Shown: one piece after another, positions 45,434 through 53,413 of the stretch
Numbering within the stretch: position 1 is the first letter of the stretch
Layout of the letters: each line of letters opens with the position of its first letter
NCBI GenBank assembly: GCA_022791195.1
Contig: JAAVYP010000065.1
Span: 53,305 to 117,304 of the forward strand
Direction of reading: 5' to 3'
From: Clostridiales bacterium
Lineage (GTDB): Bacteria > Bacillota > Clostridia > Oscillospirales > CAG-272
DNA: 64,000 nucleotides
Notes under the pieces: generated by a model
Database searches by the model: none
What the model was told of the DNA's origin: nothing
What the model saw: the letters and a program-made list of their open reading frames with translations, nothing else
Made by a program: the position numbers and the translations under genes

Positions 45434-45865
45434 TTATAAAGAGGTGTAGGGCACGGGTTTCTGTGCTTCGTGGTTATGAGACGGCCCTGCAAATACCTTG
45501 AGTCTGGTTAACGATTTTGCACCGATCGAGTTTTTAGGCAGCATGCCCTTAACTGCTAATTCAACAGCAAATTCAGGCTTGGTTGCCATCAACGTACGAT
45601 ATTTTACCTCTTTTAATCCGCCGATATAACCGGAATGGTGGTAGTATTTCTTTTGATCCAGCTTTTTGCCCGTCAAAACGGCTTTTTCTGCATTGATAAT
45701 AATTACAAATTCACCGCAGTCTACATGTGGTGTAAATTCCGGCCGGTGTTTGCCGCGCAAAATGCTGGCAGCTAAAGCAGCTGTTTTTCCAAGCGGCTTG
45801 TCTGCTGCATCGATGACATACCACTTACGGTCGATGGATTCTTTTTTTGCCATAAATGTTGACAT
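45434..45865 (-). CDS. rplM: 50S ribosomal protein L13
   Basis: The 143-residue protein has the family signature [20 protein letters not shown] at the N-terminus and [21 protein letters not shown] near the C-terminus. Start ATG at 45865 with GGAGGG about 10 bases upstream. It is first in rplM-rpsI with a strong promoter at 45916-45944. Confidence 0.97.
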   Translation of the reverse strand: MSTFMAKKESIDRKWYVIDAADKPLGKTAALAASILRGKHRPEFTPHVDCGEFVIIINAEKAVLTGKKLDQKKYYHHSGYIGGLKEVKYRTLMATKPEFAVELAVKGMLPKNSIGAKSLTRLKVFAGPSHNHEAQKPVPYTSL

Positions 45866-45915
45866 TTCCTTTTGTCCCTCCAAATTATAGATTCATTCTT
45901 ATCTTTTTCCTCCAC

Positions 45916-45944
45916 ATTATATCACATTGGATTTAGAGCGTCAA
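45916..45944 (-). promoter_or_regulatory. Strong promoter of rplM-rpsI
   Basis: Minus strand -35 TTGACG (45939-45944) and -10 TATAAT (45916-45921) are 17 bases apart, preceded by TGTGA. The leader is about 45 bases. The region 45945-46199 between this and the next gene holds no other recognised element. Confidence 0.8.
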
Positions 45945-46199
45945 GGGAATTTGGCAAACATTTTGACAACAAAATGATGTAGAAGGATATTATCTTTTTA
46001 AATCTCTTTTATTCTCTTGTTTTCTTCGATATATGCGTTTGATAAAATAAAAAATTATTTTGTTTTTTTCGGTTCTCTTTTTGATAATTGAATGATTTTT
46101 GTCCATTTTGTTGTACTTTCACATTTCTTCCCGTACTGTCATAACTTTGCGAAATTGAAAATACAATATAACAGTAGAAAAAATCGGAGGTCAAATGAA

Positions 46200-47144
46200 A
46201 TGTCAAATCAGAAATATTATCCCGAGGGATTTCTCTCTCAAAGCAAAGAAAATGCTGAATTTCTTGCTGCCATACCCAGTGTCGAGCGGGCCATGAAAGA
46301 AGGCCGAATTTTAGAGGCAAACGCTGTTTTGTGTGATCAGGATCTATCGGTAACGGTAGATCTTGGCTGTATGAAAGGCGTTCTTCCGAAAGAAGAGGTG
46401 GCTTTAACCAATCCGGGTGAGGGTGTGAAAGATATTGCTGTGATCACTCGGGTCGGAAAGCCGGTTTGCTTTAAAATTATGTCTATTGAGCGTGATCTGT
46501 ATGGTCAGCCGGTCGCTGTGCTTTCCCGAAAAGAAGCACAAAAGGCTTGTATGAGTGAATTTCTTTCCAAGCTGACGGCGGGCGATGTGATTGATGCCAA
46601 GGTGACTCACTTAGAACATTTCGGTGCTTTTGTGGATATTGGCTGCGGCATTGTGTCGCTTCTTTCGATTGATTGTATATCGGTATCGCGCATTACCCAT
46701 CCGCAGGATCGTTTTCGGGTAGGAGATACGATTAAAGCAGTCATTAAAAGTGTTGATCCGCAAACGGGCCGCATTTATGTGACGCATAAAGAACTGCTTG
46801 GCACGTGGGAAGAAAATGCCGCTCACTTTGCTGTAGGGCAGACGGTGGCGGGTATTGTACGCAGTGTGGAGGATTACGGCATTTTTGTCGAGCTAACTCC
46901 CAATTTAGCGGGCTTGGCTGAATACAAAGAGGGAATCAGCGTGGGGCAGACCGCAGCTGTCTACATTAAAAACATGGTGAAAGAGAGAATGAAGATAAAA
47001 TTAGTTTTGATTGATTCCTGCCCGAATATTTCGCCGAATGAGAAACTGGAATATTATTTACCCGAACAAGCTCATATTGATTATTGGCGTTATTCCCCCG
47101 AGCACTGCGAGAAGATGATTGAAAGTTTTTTTGATGCTTCTTAA
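46200..47144 (+). CDS. S1 RNA-binding-domain protein
   Basis: The 314-residue protein has at least two S1-type OB-fold segments (about 120-195 and 200-270): GDVIDAKVTHLEHFGAFVDI and GQTVAGIVRSVEDYGIFVEL. It is similar in design to short RpsA-like proteins of Clostridia. Start ATG at 46200 with CGGAGG 9 bases upstream. Role in translation is likely but its exact function is unproven. Confidence 0.88.
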   Translation: MSNQKYYPEGFLSQSKENAEFLAAIPSVERAMKEGRILEANAVLCDQDLSVTVDLGCMKGVLPKEEVALTNPGEGVKDIAVITRVGKPVCFKIMSIERDLYGQPVAVLSRKEAQKACMSEFLSKLTAGDVIDAKVTHLEHFGAFVDIGCGIVSLLSIDCISVSRITHPQDRFRVGDTIKAVIKSVDPQTGRIYVTHKELLGTWEENAAHFAVGQTVAGIVRSVEDYGIFVELTPNLAGLAEYKEGISVGQTAAVYIKNMVKERMKIKLVLIDSCPNISPNEKLEYYLPEQAHIDYWRYSPEHCEKMIESFFDAS

Positions 47145-47146
47145 TC

Positions 47147-47175
47147 TTTACATTTTTTCATTTTTGATATATAAT
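47147..47175 (+). promoter_or_regulatory. Promoter of the cytidylate-kinase-like gene
   Basis: -35 TTTACA (47147-47152) and -10 TATAAT (47170-47175) are 17 bases apart, right after the S1 gene stop. Confidence 0.55.
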
Positions 47176-47244
47176 TAATCTATAATATTAATCAAAAGAG
47201 ATATAAATAGAAAAAAATAAAGGATTTTTTAGGAGTGTGAGAGC

Positions 47245-47877
47245 ATGGCAGAGCAGTTTATAGTTACGATTGCCAGAGAGTATGGCAGCAACGGACGTAT
47301 TATAGGCAAGAAAATGGCGGAATTATTAGGCGCTTCCTTTTACGACAGCGAGTTAATTACCATGGCGGCACAAAAAAGCGGCATGAGCCAAAATTTGCTT
47401 GATAATATTGATGAAAAGGCGGCGCACAGCCTGATGTATTCGATTTCAGTGGGCGCAGGTGTATTTTCAGGGTTTGGCGTAGGTACTTCTTATAACATGC
47501 CTCTCAACGACAAACTGTTTTTGGTGCAGGCGGATATTATTAAAGAAATTGCAGAAAAAGAAAATGCGGTGATTGTAGGAAGATGTTCTGACTATTTGCT
47601 GCGTGATTGTGATAAGGCGGTCAATCTATTCATTTATGCGCCGTATGAGATGCGTAAAGAGACAGTCGCGGCCCGCTACGACGTATCGATTGACAAGGCG
47701 GCTGAAATGATCGTCAAGAAAGAAAAACAGCGGAAGTCGTATTACAGTTACTATGCAGGGCGTAAATGGGGGCAGACCGCGAATTATGATCTGTGCATTG
47801 ACTCTTCTGTGTTGGGTGTAGAAGGAAGCGCAGAGCTTTTGGCTGACTTCGTGATAAAAAGAAGCCGAAATAGATGA
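47245..47877 (+). CDS. Cytidylate-kinase-like family protein
   Basis: The 210-residue P-loop-fold protein has the N-terminal VTIAREYGSNGRIIGKKMAE (the family's modified P-loop), NAVIVGRCSDYLL near residue 107, and YYSYYAGRKWGQTANYDLCI near the C-terminus. It is related to CMK but groups with a separate family of unknown substrate. It has its own promoter and terminator. Confidence 0.88.
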   Translation: MAEQFIVTIAREYGSNGRIIGKKMAELLGASFYDSELITMAAQKSGMSQNLLDNIDEKAAHSLMYSISVGAGVFSGFGVGTSYNMPLNDKLFLVQADIIKEIAEKENAVIVGRCSDYLLRDCDKAVNLFIYAPYEMRKETVAARYDVSIDKAAEMIVKKEKQRKSYYSYYAGRKWGQTANYDLCIDSSVLGVEGSAELLADFVIKRSRNR

Positions 47878-47881
47878 TGAT

Positions 47882-47920
47882 AAAAACGATACTTGCGTAA
47901 CTTGTGCAAGTATCGTTTTT
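47882..47920. terminator. Bidirectional terminator between kinase-like and bioY genes
   Basis: AAAAACGATACTTGC (47882-47896) and GCAAGTATCGTTTTT (47906-47920) form a 15-bp perfect stem. Confidence 0.9.
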
Positions 47921-47928
47921 GTATATGT

Positions 47929-48453
47929 TTATCTCCATAATTTTATCTTTGCGTTGAGCTTGTAAGAAATCATGGATGCTAAAATAATTTTTATCGCGTC
48001 ACCGGGCAGATAGGGCAGTACGCACATGGTCAAAGAAGGAACGAGACCTGTGTGCGTTGAGATCATGTACCACAAGGTACCAAAGCTATAGCAAACGATA
48101 CAGCCAAGCGTCATGGCCACAGGATATATCCAGAATGTTTTGGAAAAACGTCCGATCAGCGCACCGCATACCAATACACCGACTAAATAGCCAACGATGT
48201 AACCGCCGGTTGGCCCAGCCAATACGCCAATGCCGCCTCGAAAATTGGTAAAAACAGGTATGCCAATAGCGCCCAGCGCAATATACGTAATGACTGAAAT
48301 GCTGCCGTACAGCCAGCCTAATACAGCGCCGCACATCCATACGGCAAACAGGGCTAAATTGATGGGAATTGCCGAAATAGGGATCAATATTTGAGAGCAA
48401 ACGGCAATGAGCGCGGCAAACAGGGCGCATAAAACAAGTTTTTTTGATTTCAT
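47929..48453 (-). CDS. bioY: Biotin transporter BioY
   Basis: The 174-residue S component of an ECF transporter has about six spans with GGIGVLAGPTGGYIVGYLVG, the family hallmark. Start is the ATG at 48453 with GGAG 9 bases upstream; an in-frame ATG at 48462 lies too close to it. A BirA operator overlaps the start region, so uptake is repressed when biotin is plentiful. No ECF ATPase or T gene is adjacent; it probably uses shared modules. Confidence 0.95.
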   Translation of the reverse strand: MKSKKLVLCALFAALIAVCSQILIPISAIPINLALFAVWMCGAVLGWLYGSISVITYIALGAIGIPVFTNFRGGIGVLAGPTGGYIVGYLVGVLVCGALIGRFSKTFWIYPVAMTLGCIVCYSFGTLWYMISTHTGLVPSLTMCVLPYLPGDAIKIILASMISYKLNAKIKLWR

Positions 48454-48483
48454 TGTAAACATCTCCGTTAATATAGTTTACAA
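48453..48483 (-). promoter_or_regulatory. BirA operator of bioY
   Basis: TTGTAAAC (48453-48460), 15 bases, GTTTACAA (48476-48483): a perfect inverted repeat matching the BirA box. It lies between the -10 and the bioY start, covering the ribosome binding site. Confidence 0.88.
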
Positions 48484-48485
48484 TT

Positions 48486-48535
48486 ATTATACCACATTTT
48501 ATATGATTGTCAATAGTAAGATATTGTGGTATAAT
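48486..48535. promoter_or_regulatory. Overlapping divergent promoters of bioY and the metallopeptidase gene
   Basis: Minus strand: -35 TTGACA (48508-48513), 16-base spacer, -10 TATAAT (48486-48491) for bioY. Plus strand: -35 TTGTCA (48507-48512), 17-base spacer, -10 TATAAT (48530-48535) for the metallopeptidase gene. The two -35 boxes overlap. Confidence 0.8.
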
Positions 48536-48647
48536 GGATTTGCACAAAATAAACTGAATTGTATCAAATAGGATTGATAATATGGGCGATCTTGGGTGAT
48601 TGATAGGAAATGACCGGTTAAGAAGTAAGCGGTTCTCATGGTGAAAT

Positions 48648-49172
48648 ATGACAAAAGATGCGGTGACTAAACTAAATTACGAAATCATTCGGTCCGAGAG
48701 AAAAAGTGTATCGTTTGAAATCACGAGAGAGGCAGAGCTGCTAATCCGTGCGCCTAAACGCATGAAGTTAGAGGAAATTGAAGCATACATTGCTAATTAT
48801 CGTGGATGGATTGAGAAAAATATTGCCAAGGCGCGGCAAAGAGTGGAGACAACAAAGCAATATACCGAAGAAGAACTGAAAGAAAAGGCGCAGGCGGTGA
48901 TTCCGCACAAGGTGCGTTATTGGGCGTCGGTGATGAATCTTGTGCCGACGGGGGTCCGCATTACAAAAGCCAAGACGCGCTTTGGCAGCTGCAGCGCAAA
49001 AGATTCATTGTGTTTTTCTCTTTATCTTATGCAGTATCCGGAAGAAGCCATTGACTATGTGGTGGTGCATGAGTTAGCTCATATAAAGGTTAAAAATCAC
49101 GGCCGTGAATTTTACGCATTGATTGAGCGGTATTTGCCGGATTATAGAGAACGTATGGCGTTATTAAAATAA
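48648..49172 (+). CDS. YgjP/M48-like metallopeptidase
   Basis: The 174-residue protein has a zinc-binding HELAH motif in DYVVVHELAHIKVKNHG near residue 145, and TRFGSCSAKDSLCFSLYLMQ upstream, typical of the DUF45/YgjP group. No signal peptide, so cytoplasmic. Substrate is unknown. The NUDIX gene follows 25 bases after its stop. Confidence 0.9.
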   Translation: MTKDAVTKLNYEIIRSERKSVSFEITREAELLIRAPKRMKLEEIEAYIANYRGWIEKNIAKARQRVETTKQYTEEELKEKAQAVIPHKVRYWASVMNLVPTGVRITKAKTRFGSCSAKDSLCFSLYLMQYPEEAIDYVVVHELAHIKVKNHGREFYALIERYLPDYRERMALLK

Positions 49173-49197
49173 TTGATATGATAAAGGAGCGCGCGGT

Positions 49198-49716
49198 ATG
49201 GAAATTTGGGATTTGTATGACGGTAATCGGGCGAAAACTGGTGAAAAAGCAGTGCGTGGAGAGCCCCTTGCGGCCGGCAAGATGAGGATTGTGGTGAGTG
49301 TTTGCTTTTTGAACGGGGATGGAAATATGCTCATTCAGCAGCGGCAGCCATGGAAAGGCTGTTATCCGGATTTATGGGATATTTCAGCGGCCGGCAGTGC
49401 CATTGCCGGGGAAAACAGTCAGGATGCCGCTCAGCGCGAGGTGATGGAGGAATTAGGGTATGCACTTGATTTATCACAGTTTAGACCCTCTTTTACCATG
49501 AATTTTAATCATGGATTTGACGATTTTTATATCTTAAAAAGAGATATAGATCTTGATACGCTCACCTTGCAGAAAGAAGAGGTCAAAGCGGTGCGCTGGG
49601 CCGGCAAAGAAGAGATTTTAAGCATGATTGATCAAGGGATTTTTGTGCCCTATCACAAAGAGTTAATTGATTTGATTTTTGCTATGCAGGATCATCTGGG
49701 CGCGCATCAGTATTAA
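49198..49716 (+). CDS. NUDIX hydrolase
   Basis: The 172-residue protein has a complete Nudix box with pattern GxxxxxExxxxxAAQREVMEELG (about 68-90). The layout resembles the IPP-isomerase-like NUDIX group, which has WxxxxPxxWDISAAG before the box. Substrate is unknown. The start ATG at 49198 has AAAGGAGCG upstream. Second gene of a two-gene operon. Confidence 0.92.
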   Translation: MEIWDLYDGNRAKTGEKAVRGEPLAAGKMRIVVSVCFLNGDGNMLIQQRQPWKGCYPDLWDISAAGSAIAGENSQDAAQREVMEELGYALDLSQFRPSFTMNFNHGFDDFYILKRDIDLDTLTLQKEEVKAVRWAGKEEILSMIDQGIFVPYHKELIDLIFAMQDHLGAHQY

Positions 49717-49765
49717 TGCGATCGGCTGCTTATGAAAAACACCATAGCGGTGGTGCTCATATAAT

Positions 49766-49802
49766 AAAAATCCCCGCAGGGTTATGCCCTGCGGGGATTT
49801 TT
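49766..49802. terminator. Bidirectional terminator between NUDIX and rsmB
   Basis: AAAAATCCCCGCAGGG (49766-49781) and CCCTGCGGGGATTTTT (49787-49802) form a 16-bp perfect stem with a 5-base loop. It ends the long minus-strand housekeeping operon too. Confidence 0.93.
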
Positions 49803-49868
49803 AAGTTTAGTTGATGGCAAACAGGTTTACCTGAAAACTAAATAACACTTTTTGTATAGTCGTTCGGT

Positions 49869-51143
49869 TTAGCAAGATTTTTTTCGGAATTTAGCGATGA
49901 AAAAGCCATCCGTATCGTTTTCAAAAGGAAACAAGGTAACGGCACTGCTTTCATAGAGAAAGGGAACTGGTTCAAAGGCCGGCTGCTCTTGTAAAAAGCG
50001 GGCGGCTACTTCTTCATTTTCCTTTTGGTTCAGCGTGCAGGTGGTATAGAGCAGTGTGCCGCTTGGTTTGACATAGCGTGCGCAGGTCTGCAAAATGCTG
50101 TACTGCAATTCGGGCAGATGGGCAATGGCTGATAAGTCCTTATGGCGGATGTCCGGCTTTTTCGCAAGAATGCCAAGGCCGGAGCAGGGAACATCGCAAA
50201 GAACGATATCGGCGCTTTCTTTCCAGACCGGCTGATACTGTGCACTATCGTTGGCCATGGTTTCTATGATGGAGATACCCAGCGCCTTGGCGCCTTGTTC
50301 AATGAGGGAGAGCTTGTTGGCGTGCACATCCATCGAAATGATTTTGCCGCGGTTGCCCATGTCCATTGCCAAACCAAAGCTTTTGCCGCCGGGACAAGCA
50401 CAGGCGTCGATCACGGTCATGCCGGGCTTCGCTTGCGCGGCCCATACGGCGATTTGCGAAGCCTCATCCTGCACAAAACATAAACCGTCCTCTAAAGGGG
50501 CGAAATAGCTGACAGGCATGTTCTCTAACAGTTTAACGCCGAACGGCGCGATTTTTGTCTGCATACAGGCGCATTCAATTTCCTGCATGATCGCTTCAGG
50601 TGTGGTTTTCAGCGTGTTGGTCCTAAGGGTGAGCGTTGGCTTTCTTAACATGCTGGTCGCTATTTTTTCGGCGGTTTCATCGCCGTATTGCTTTGTCCAC
50701 ATGTGGTAAAGGGCGGCGGGCAGACCATATTCGGTTGCCTTGTCAGGGAATGTGATGTTTTGCTTCTCCCGCACAGCGCGTCTTAACACGGCATTGATGA
50801 AAGAGGCGGCGCCTTGGTAAAAGGTTTTAGCTAACTTGACGCTCTCGTTTACAGCCGCATGAGCCGGAATTTTATCAAGATATAAAAGCTGATAAAGACC
50901 AAGCCGCAGAATCATGCGTGCTTCGTTTGGTATTTTGCGGTTTGGATTTGCCGCAAAAAGGCGAATGACATAATCTAATGTAATTTGGCGTTCAATAACG
51001 CCGTAAACCAGTTGGGTAAAGAGACTTTTCTCAGCTTCTTCTAAATCGTATTTTTGAATGGCTGCGTCGATTTCTAAATTTGCATATTTTCCCGCTTTTT
51101 CACAGCGCATTAACGAAAGATAGGCGGCTTTTCTGGCGTTCAT
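49869..51143 (-). CDS. rsmB: 16S rRNA m5C967 methyltransferase RsmB
   Basis: The 424-residue enzyme has an N-terminal NusB-like RNA-binding domain (about 1-140) and a C-terminal methyltransferase domain with the SAM motif DACACPGGKSFGLA near residue 245 and the catalytic pair DVPCSGLG and TTCTLN. It methylates C967 of 16S rRNA. Its start overlaps the end of the zinc peptidase gene by 4 bases. Confidence 0.96.
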   Translation of the reverse strand: MNARKAAYLSLMRCEKAGKYANLEIDAAIQKYDLEEAEKSLFTQLVYGVIERQITLDYVIRLFAANPNRKIPNEARMILRLGLYQLLYLDKIPAHAAVNESVKLAKTFYQGAASFINAVLRRAVREKQNITFPDKATEYGLPAALYHMWTKQYGDETAEKIATSMLRKPTLTLRTNTLKTTPEAIMQEIECACMQTKIAPFGVKLLENMPVSYFAPLEDGLCFVQDEASQIAVWAAQAKPGMTVIDACACPGGKSFGLAMDMGNRGKIISMDVHANKLSLIEQGAKALGISIIETMANDSAQYQPVWKESADIVLCDVPCSGLGILAKKPDIRHKDLSAIAHLPELQYSILQTCARYVKPSGTLLYTTCTLNQKENEEVAARFLQEQPAFEPVPFLYESSAVTLFPFENDTDGFFIAKFRKKSC

Positions 51144-51850
51144 CTTTTTCGGTTCGATACAATGGCAATCATACGAAGCAATTGTACGAGAGAGGTAGCC
51201 AAAGCGGCGACATAGGTGAGGGCGGCAGCAGACAGCACTTTCTTTGCCTGTTTGCTCTCTTCGTCATCCAGCGTGCCGTATTCGTCTAAGGTAGCAATGG
51301 CTCTGGCCGAAGCATTGTATTCAACCGGAAGCGTAACAAGCTGGAAAAGCGTGGAAAGCGAGAAGAAAGCCACGCCGACATAGGCAAGTCCGGTCATGCT
51401 GAGAACAAGACCGAGCAAAATCAGCGGAAAGGCCAGCGTAGAGCCAACCCGCGTCATGGGAATAATGGCGGCGCGCAGCTTGATCGGACCGTATTCTTCG
51501 GCATATTGAATGGCGTGGCCGCATTCATGGGCCGCAACGCCGATAGAAGCAACCGAGGTGCTGTCATACACTTCGGCCGAAAGACGGATGACATTGGCGC
51601 GCGGGTCATAATGATCAGACAAAGTGCCTTGAACCTTTTCAATGCTGACATGGTTAAGGCCGTTGCGGTTTAAGATGGTGCGCGCAGCCTCAAAGCCGGT
51701 AATTCCTTTTTTGGAATGAACCTTGGCATATTTAGCAAAGGTTGATTTTACGCGAAACTGTGCAATCAGAGCAAAAATAAACGTGACAAGCATAGCGAGC
51801 AAAAAAACAGTATCTGCGTAGTAATAAGAAGAGTAGTAATAATATGGCAT
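51140..51850 (-). CDS. YugP-like zinc metallopeptidase
   Basis: The 236-residue membrane protein has a Tyr-rich N-terminus (MPYYYYSSYYYADTVFLLAM), an N-terminal span, a zinc motif HECGH in IGVAAHECGHAIQ near residue 110, and two or three C-terminal spans. It belongs to the YugP/DUF2268-like membrane zinc peptidases of Firmicutes, conserved between fmt and rsmB. Substrate is unknown. Confidence 0.9.
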   Translation of the reverse strand: MPYYYYSSYYYADTVFLLAMLVTFIFALIAQFRVKSTFAKYAKVHSKKGITGFEAARTILNRNGLNHVSIEKVQGTLSDHYDPRANVIRLSAEVYDSTSVASIGVAAHECGHAIQYAEEYGPIKLRAAIIPMTRVGSTLAFPLILLGLVLSMTGLAYVGVAFFSLSTLFQLVTLPVEYNASARAIATLDEYGTLDDEESKQAKKVLSAAALTYVAALATSLVQLLRMIAIVSNRKR

Positions 51851-51877
51851 GGGGAATGCTCCTTCAATATATTGAGA

Positions 51878-52816
51878 TTATTTTCCGAAAATATCGCCTG
51901 CGGCAATTTGGCGTCCTCTGATAAAATCGCCCGCGTTCATGTGTTTTTTGCCTTCTGGTCCGACACGGGTGATACCCAGGATGCCGGCAGAGCAGGCAAC
52001 TGCGATGGTGTCATGATCCAGGCTAAGCACGGTGCCTGGCTGTTCTGTTCGCGGTGCCATGTCAAGCACAGACGCTTGCAGTATCTTGATGTTTTTTCCG
52101 TGCAGAGTGGTAAACGCAAGCGGAGCAGGATGCAGACCGCGGATTTGGTTGTGAATATGATGTGCGGTTTGGGAAAAATCGATTTTCCGGTCCTCTTTGG
52201 TGATTTTAGCTGCATAGGTGGCAAGGGAATCATCCTGCCGCTGGGGGGTGATTTTCCCTGCTGTCCATTCGGCCAGTGTTTCAATCAGGGTTTTTCCGCC
52301 TGTCTCAGCTAAACGGTCGTGAATGCAGGCAAAATCATCGTTTTCATCAATCGGGACAGAAGCCGTTTTGAGCATATCGCCTGTGTCTAACCCTTCGGCC
52401 ATCATCATGATCGTAACGCCGGTTTCGGTTTGTCCTTCCATAATGGCCCTTTGCATAGGCGCTGCGCCGCGATATTGGGGCAGCAGGGAGCCGTGCACAT
52501 TAATGCAGCCATAGGGCGGGAAATCCAGCACTTCTTTGGGCAGCAACTTGCCGTAAGCGGCAACAACAATCACTTCGGGGTTGATTTCCTGCAAAAGCTG
52601 ATAAAATTCATCCGAGCGCAGCGTGTTGGGCTGATATACGGGTATACCTTGCTCACATGCGTATTGCTTGACCGGCGGGGCCATCAGGGTGTATCCTCTG
52701 CCTTTGGGCTTGTCGGGCTGTGTAATGACGCCGATGACGTCACAGTCCGGCCATTGATGCAATTGTTCTAAAATGATTTTGGCAAAATCGGGCGTTCCCA
52801 TAAACAGAATTTTCAT
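51878..52816 (-). CDS. fmt: Methionyl-tRNA formyltransferase
   Basis: The 312-residue enzyme transfers a formyl group to initiator Met-tRNA. N-terminal KILFMGTPDFAKIIL, the active-site stretch NVHGSLLPQYRGAAPMQRAI with catalytic Asn and His, and TGVTIMMMAEGLDTGDM with the Asp are complete. Start ATG at 52816 with AAAGGAAC upstream; a longer in-frame start at 52861 is less likely. It follows def in the usual def-fmt order. Confidence 0.97.
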   Translation of the reverse strand: MKILFMGTPDFAKIILEQLHQWPDCDVIGVITQPDKPKGRGYTLMAPPVKQYACEQGIPVYQPNTLRSDEFYQLLQEINPEVIVVAAYGKLLPKEVLDFPPYGCINVHGSLLPQYRGAAPMQRAIMEGQTETGVTIMMMAEGLDTGDMLKTASVPIDENDDFACIHDRLAETGGKTLIETLAEWTAGKITPQRQDDSLATYAAKITKEDRKIDFSQTAHHIHNQIRGLHPAPLAFTTLHGKNIKILQASVLDMAPRTEQPGTVLSLDHDTIAVACSAGILGITRVGPEGKKHMNAGDFIRGRQIAAGDIFGK

Positions 52817-52894
52817 ATGGCTTTTGTTCCTTTCTGTGCAGATCGTACTTGCATAGTCCATTAATGAGGTAGGTGATAAAATATTTTGCTGTAT

Positions 52895-53380
52895 TTAATC
52901 TTCCTCATAAAGCTCTTTTAATTCTTCATCGGTCAACATTTTAATGGCCTTGTCGATATATAAAATGCCGTCTAAATGATCAATTTCGTGGCAAAATGCT
53001 TTGGCCAGCAGACCGCTGCCCGAAAGACGTCTTTTTTTGCCATATCGGTCAAGCGCTTCTACCGTAACATGCTGCGGCCGTTTGGTGATGCCGTTTTTGC
53101 CGGGAATGGAAAGACAGCCCTCTAACTCCTCTTGTTCGCCTTTTTGGGAAACAATGACAGGATTGATGAGTTCAATCAGCTTGCCGGGCTCGCATTCAAT
53201 GACGACAATGCGGCGAAGCACGCCTACCTGTACGGCAGCGAGGCCGACTCCGTTTGCCTCTCTCATGGTCTCGGCCATGTCATCCAGCAATGTAATGATT
53301 CTGGGGGTGATTTCGGTTACCTCACGGCTTGTTTTGCGGAGCGTTTCATCGCCTTCTTTTATAATTTGCAGAATAGCCAT
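52895..53380 (-). CDS. def: Peptide deformylase
   Basis: The 161-residue enzyme removes N-formyl groups from new proteins. The three motifs are complete: GVGLAAVQVG, EGCLSIPG with the metal Cys, and HEIDHLDG with both metal His. The start at 53380 has GAAAGGAA upstream. It lies between priA and fmt in the same operon. Confidence 0.97.
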   Translation of the reverse strand: MAILQIIKEGDETLRKTSREVTEITPRIITLLDDMAETMREANGVGLAAVQVGVLRRIVVIECEPGKLIELINPVIVSQKGEQEELEGCLSIPGKNGITKRPQHVTVEALDRYGKKRRLSGSGLLAKAFCHEIDHLDGILYIDKAIKMLTDEELKELYEED

Positions 53381-53413
53381 TTGCTTGTTCCTTTCGTTTT
53401 ATATGGATTTTAT

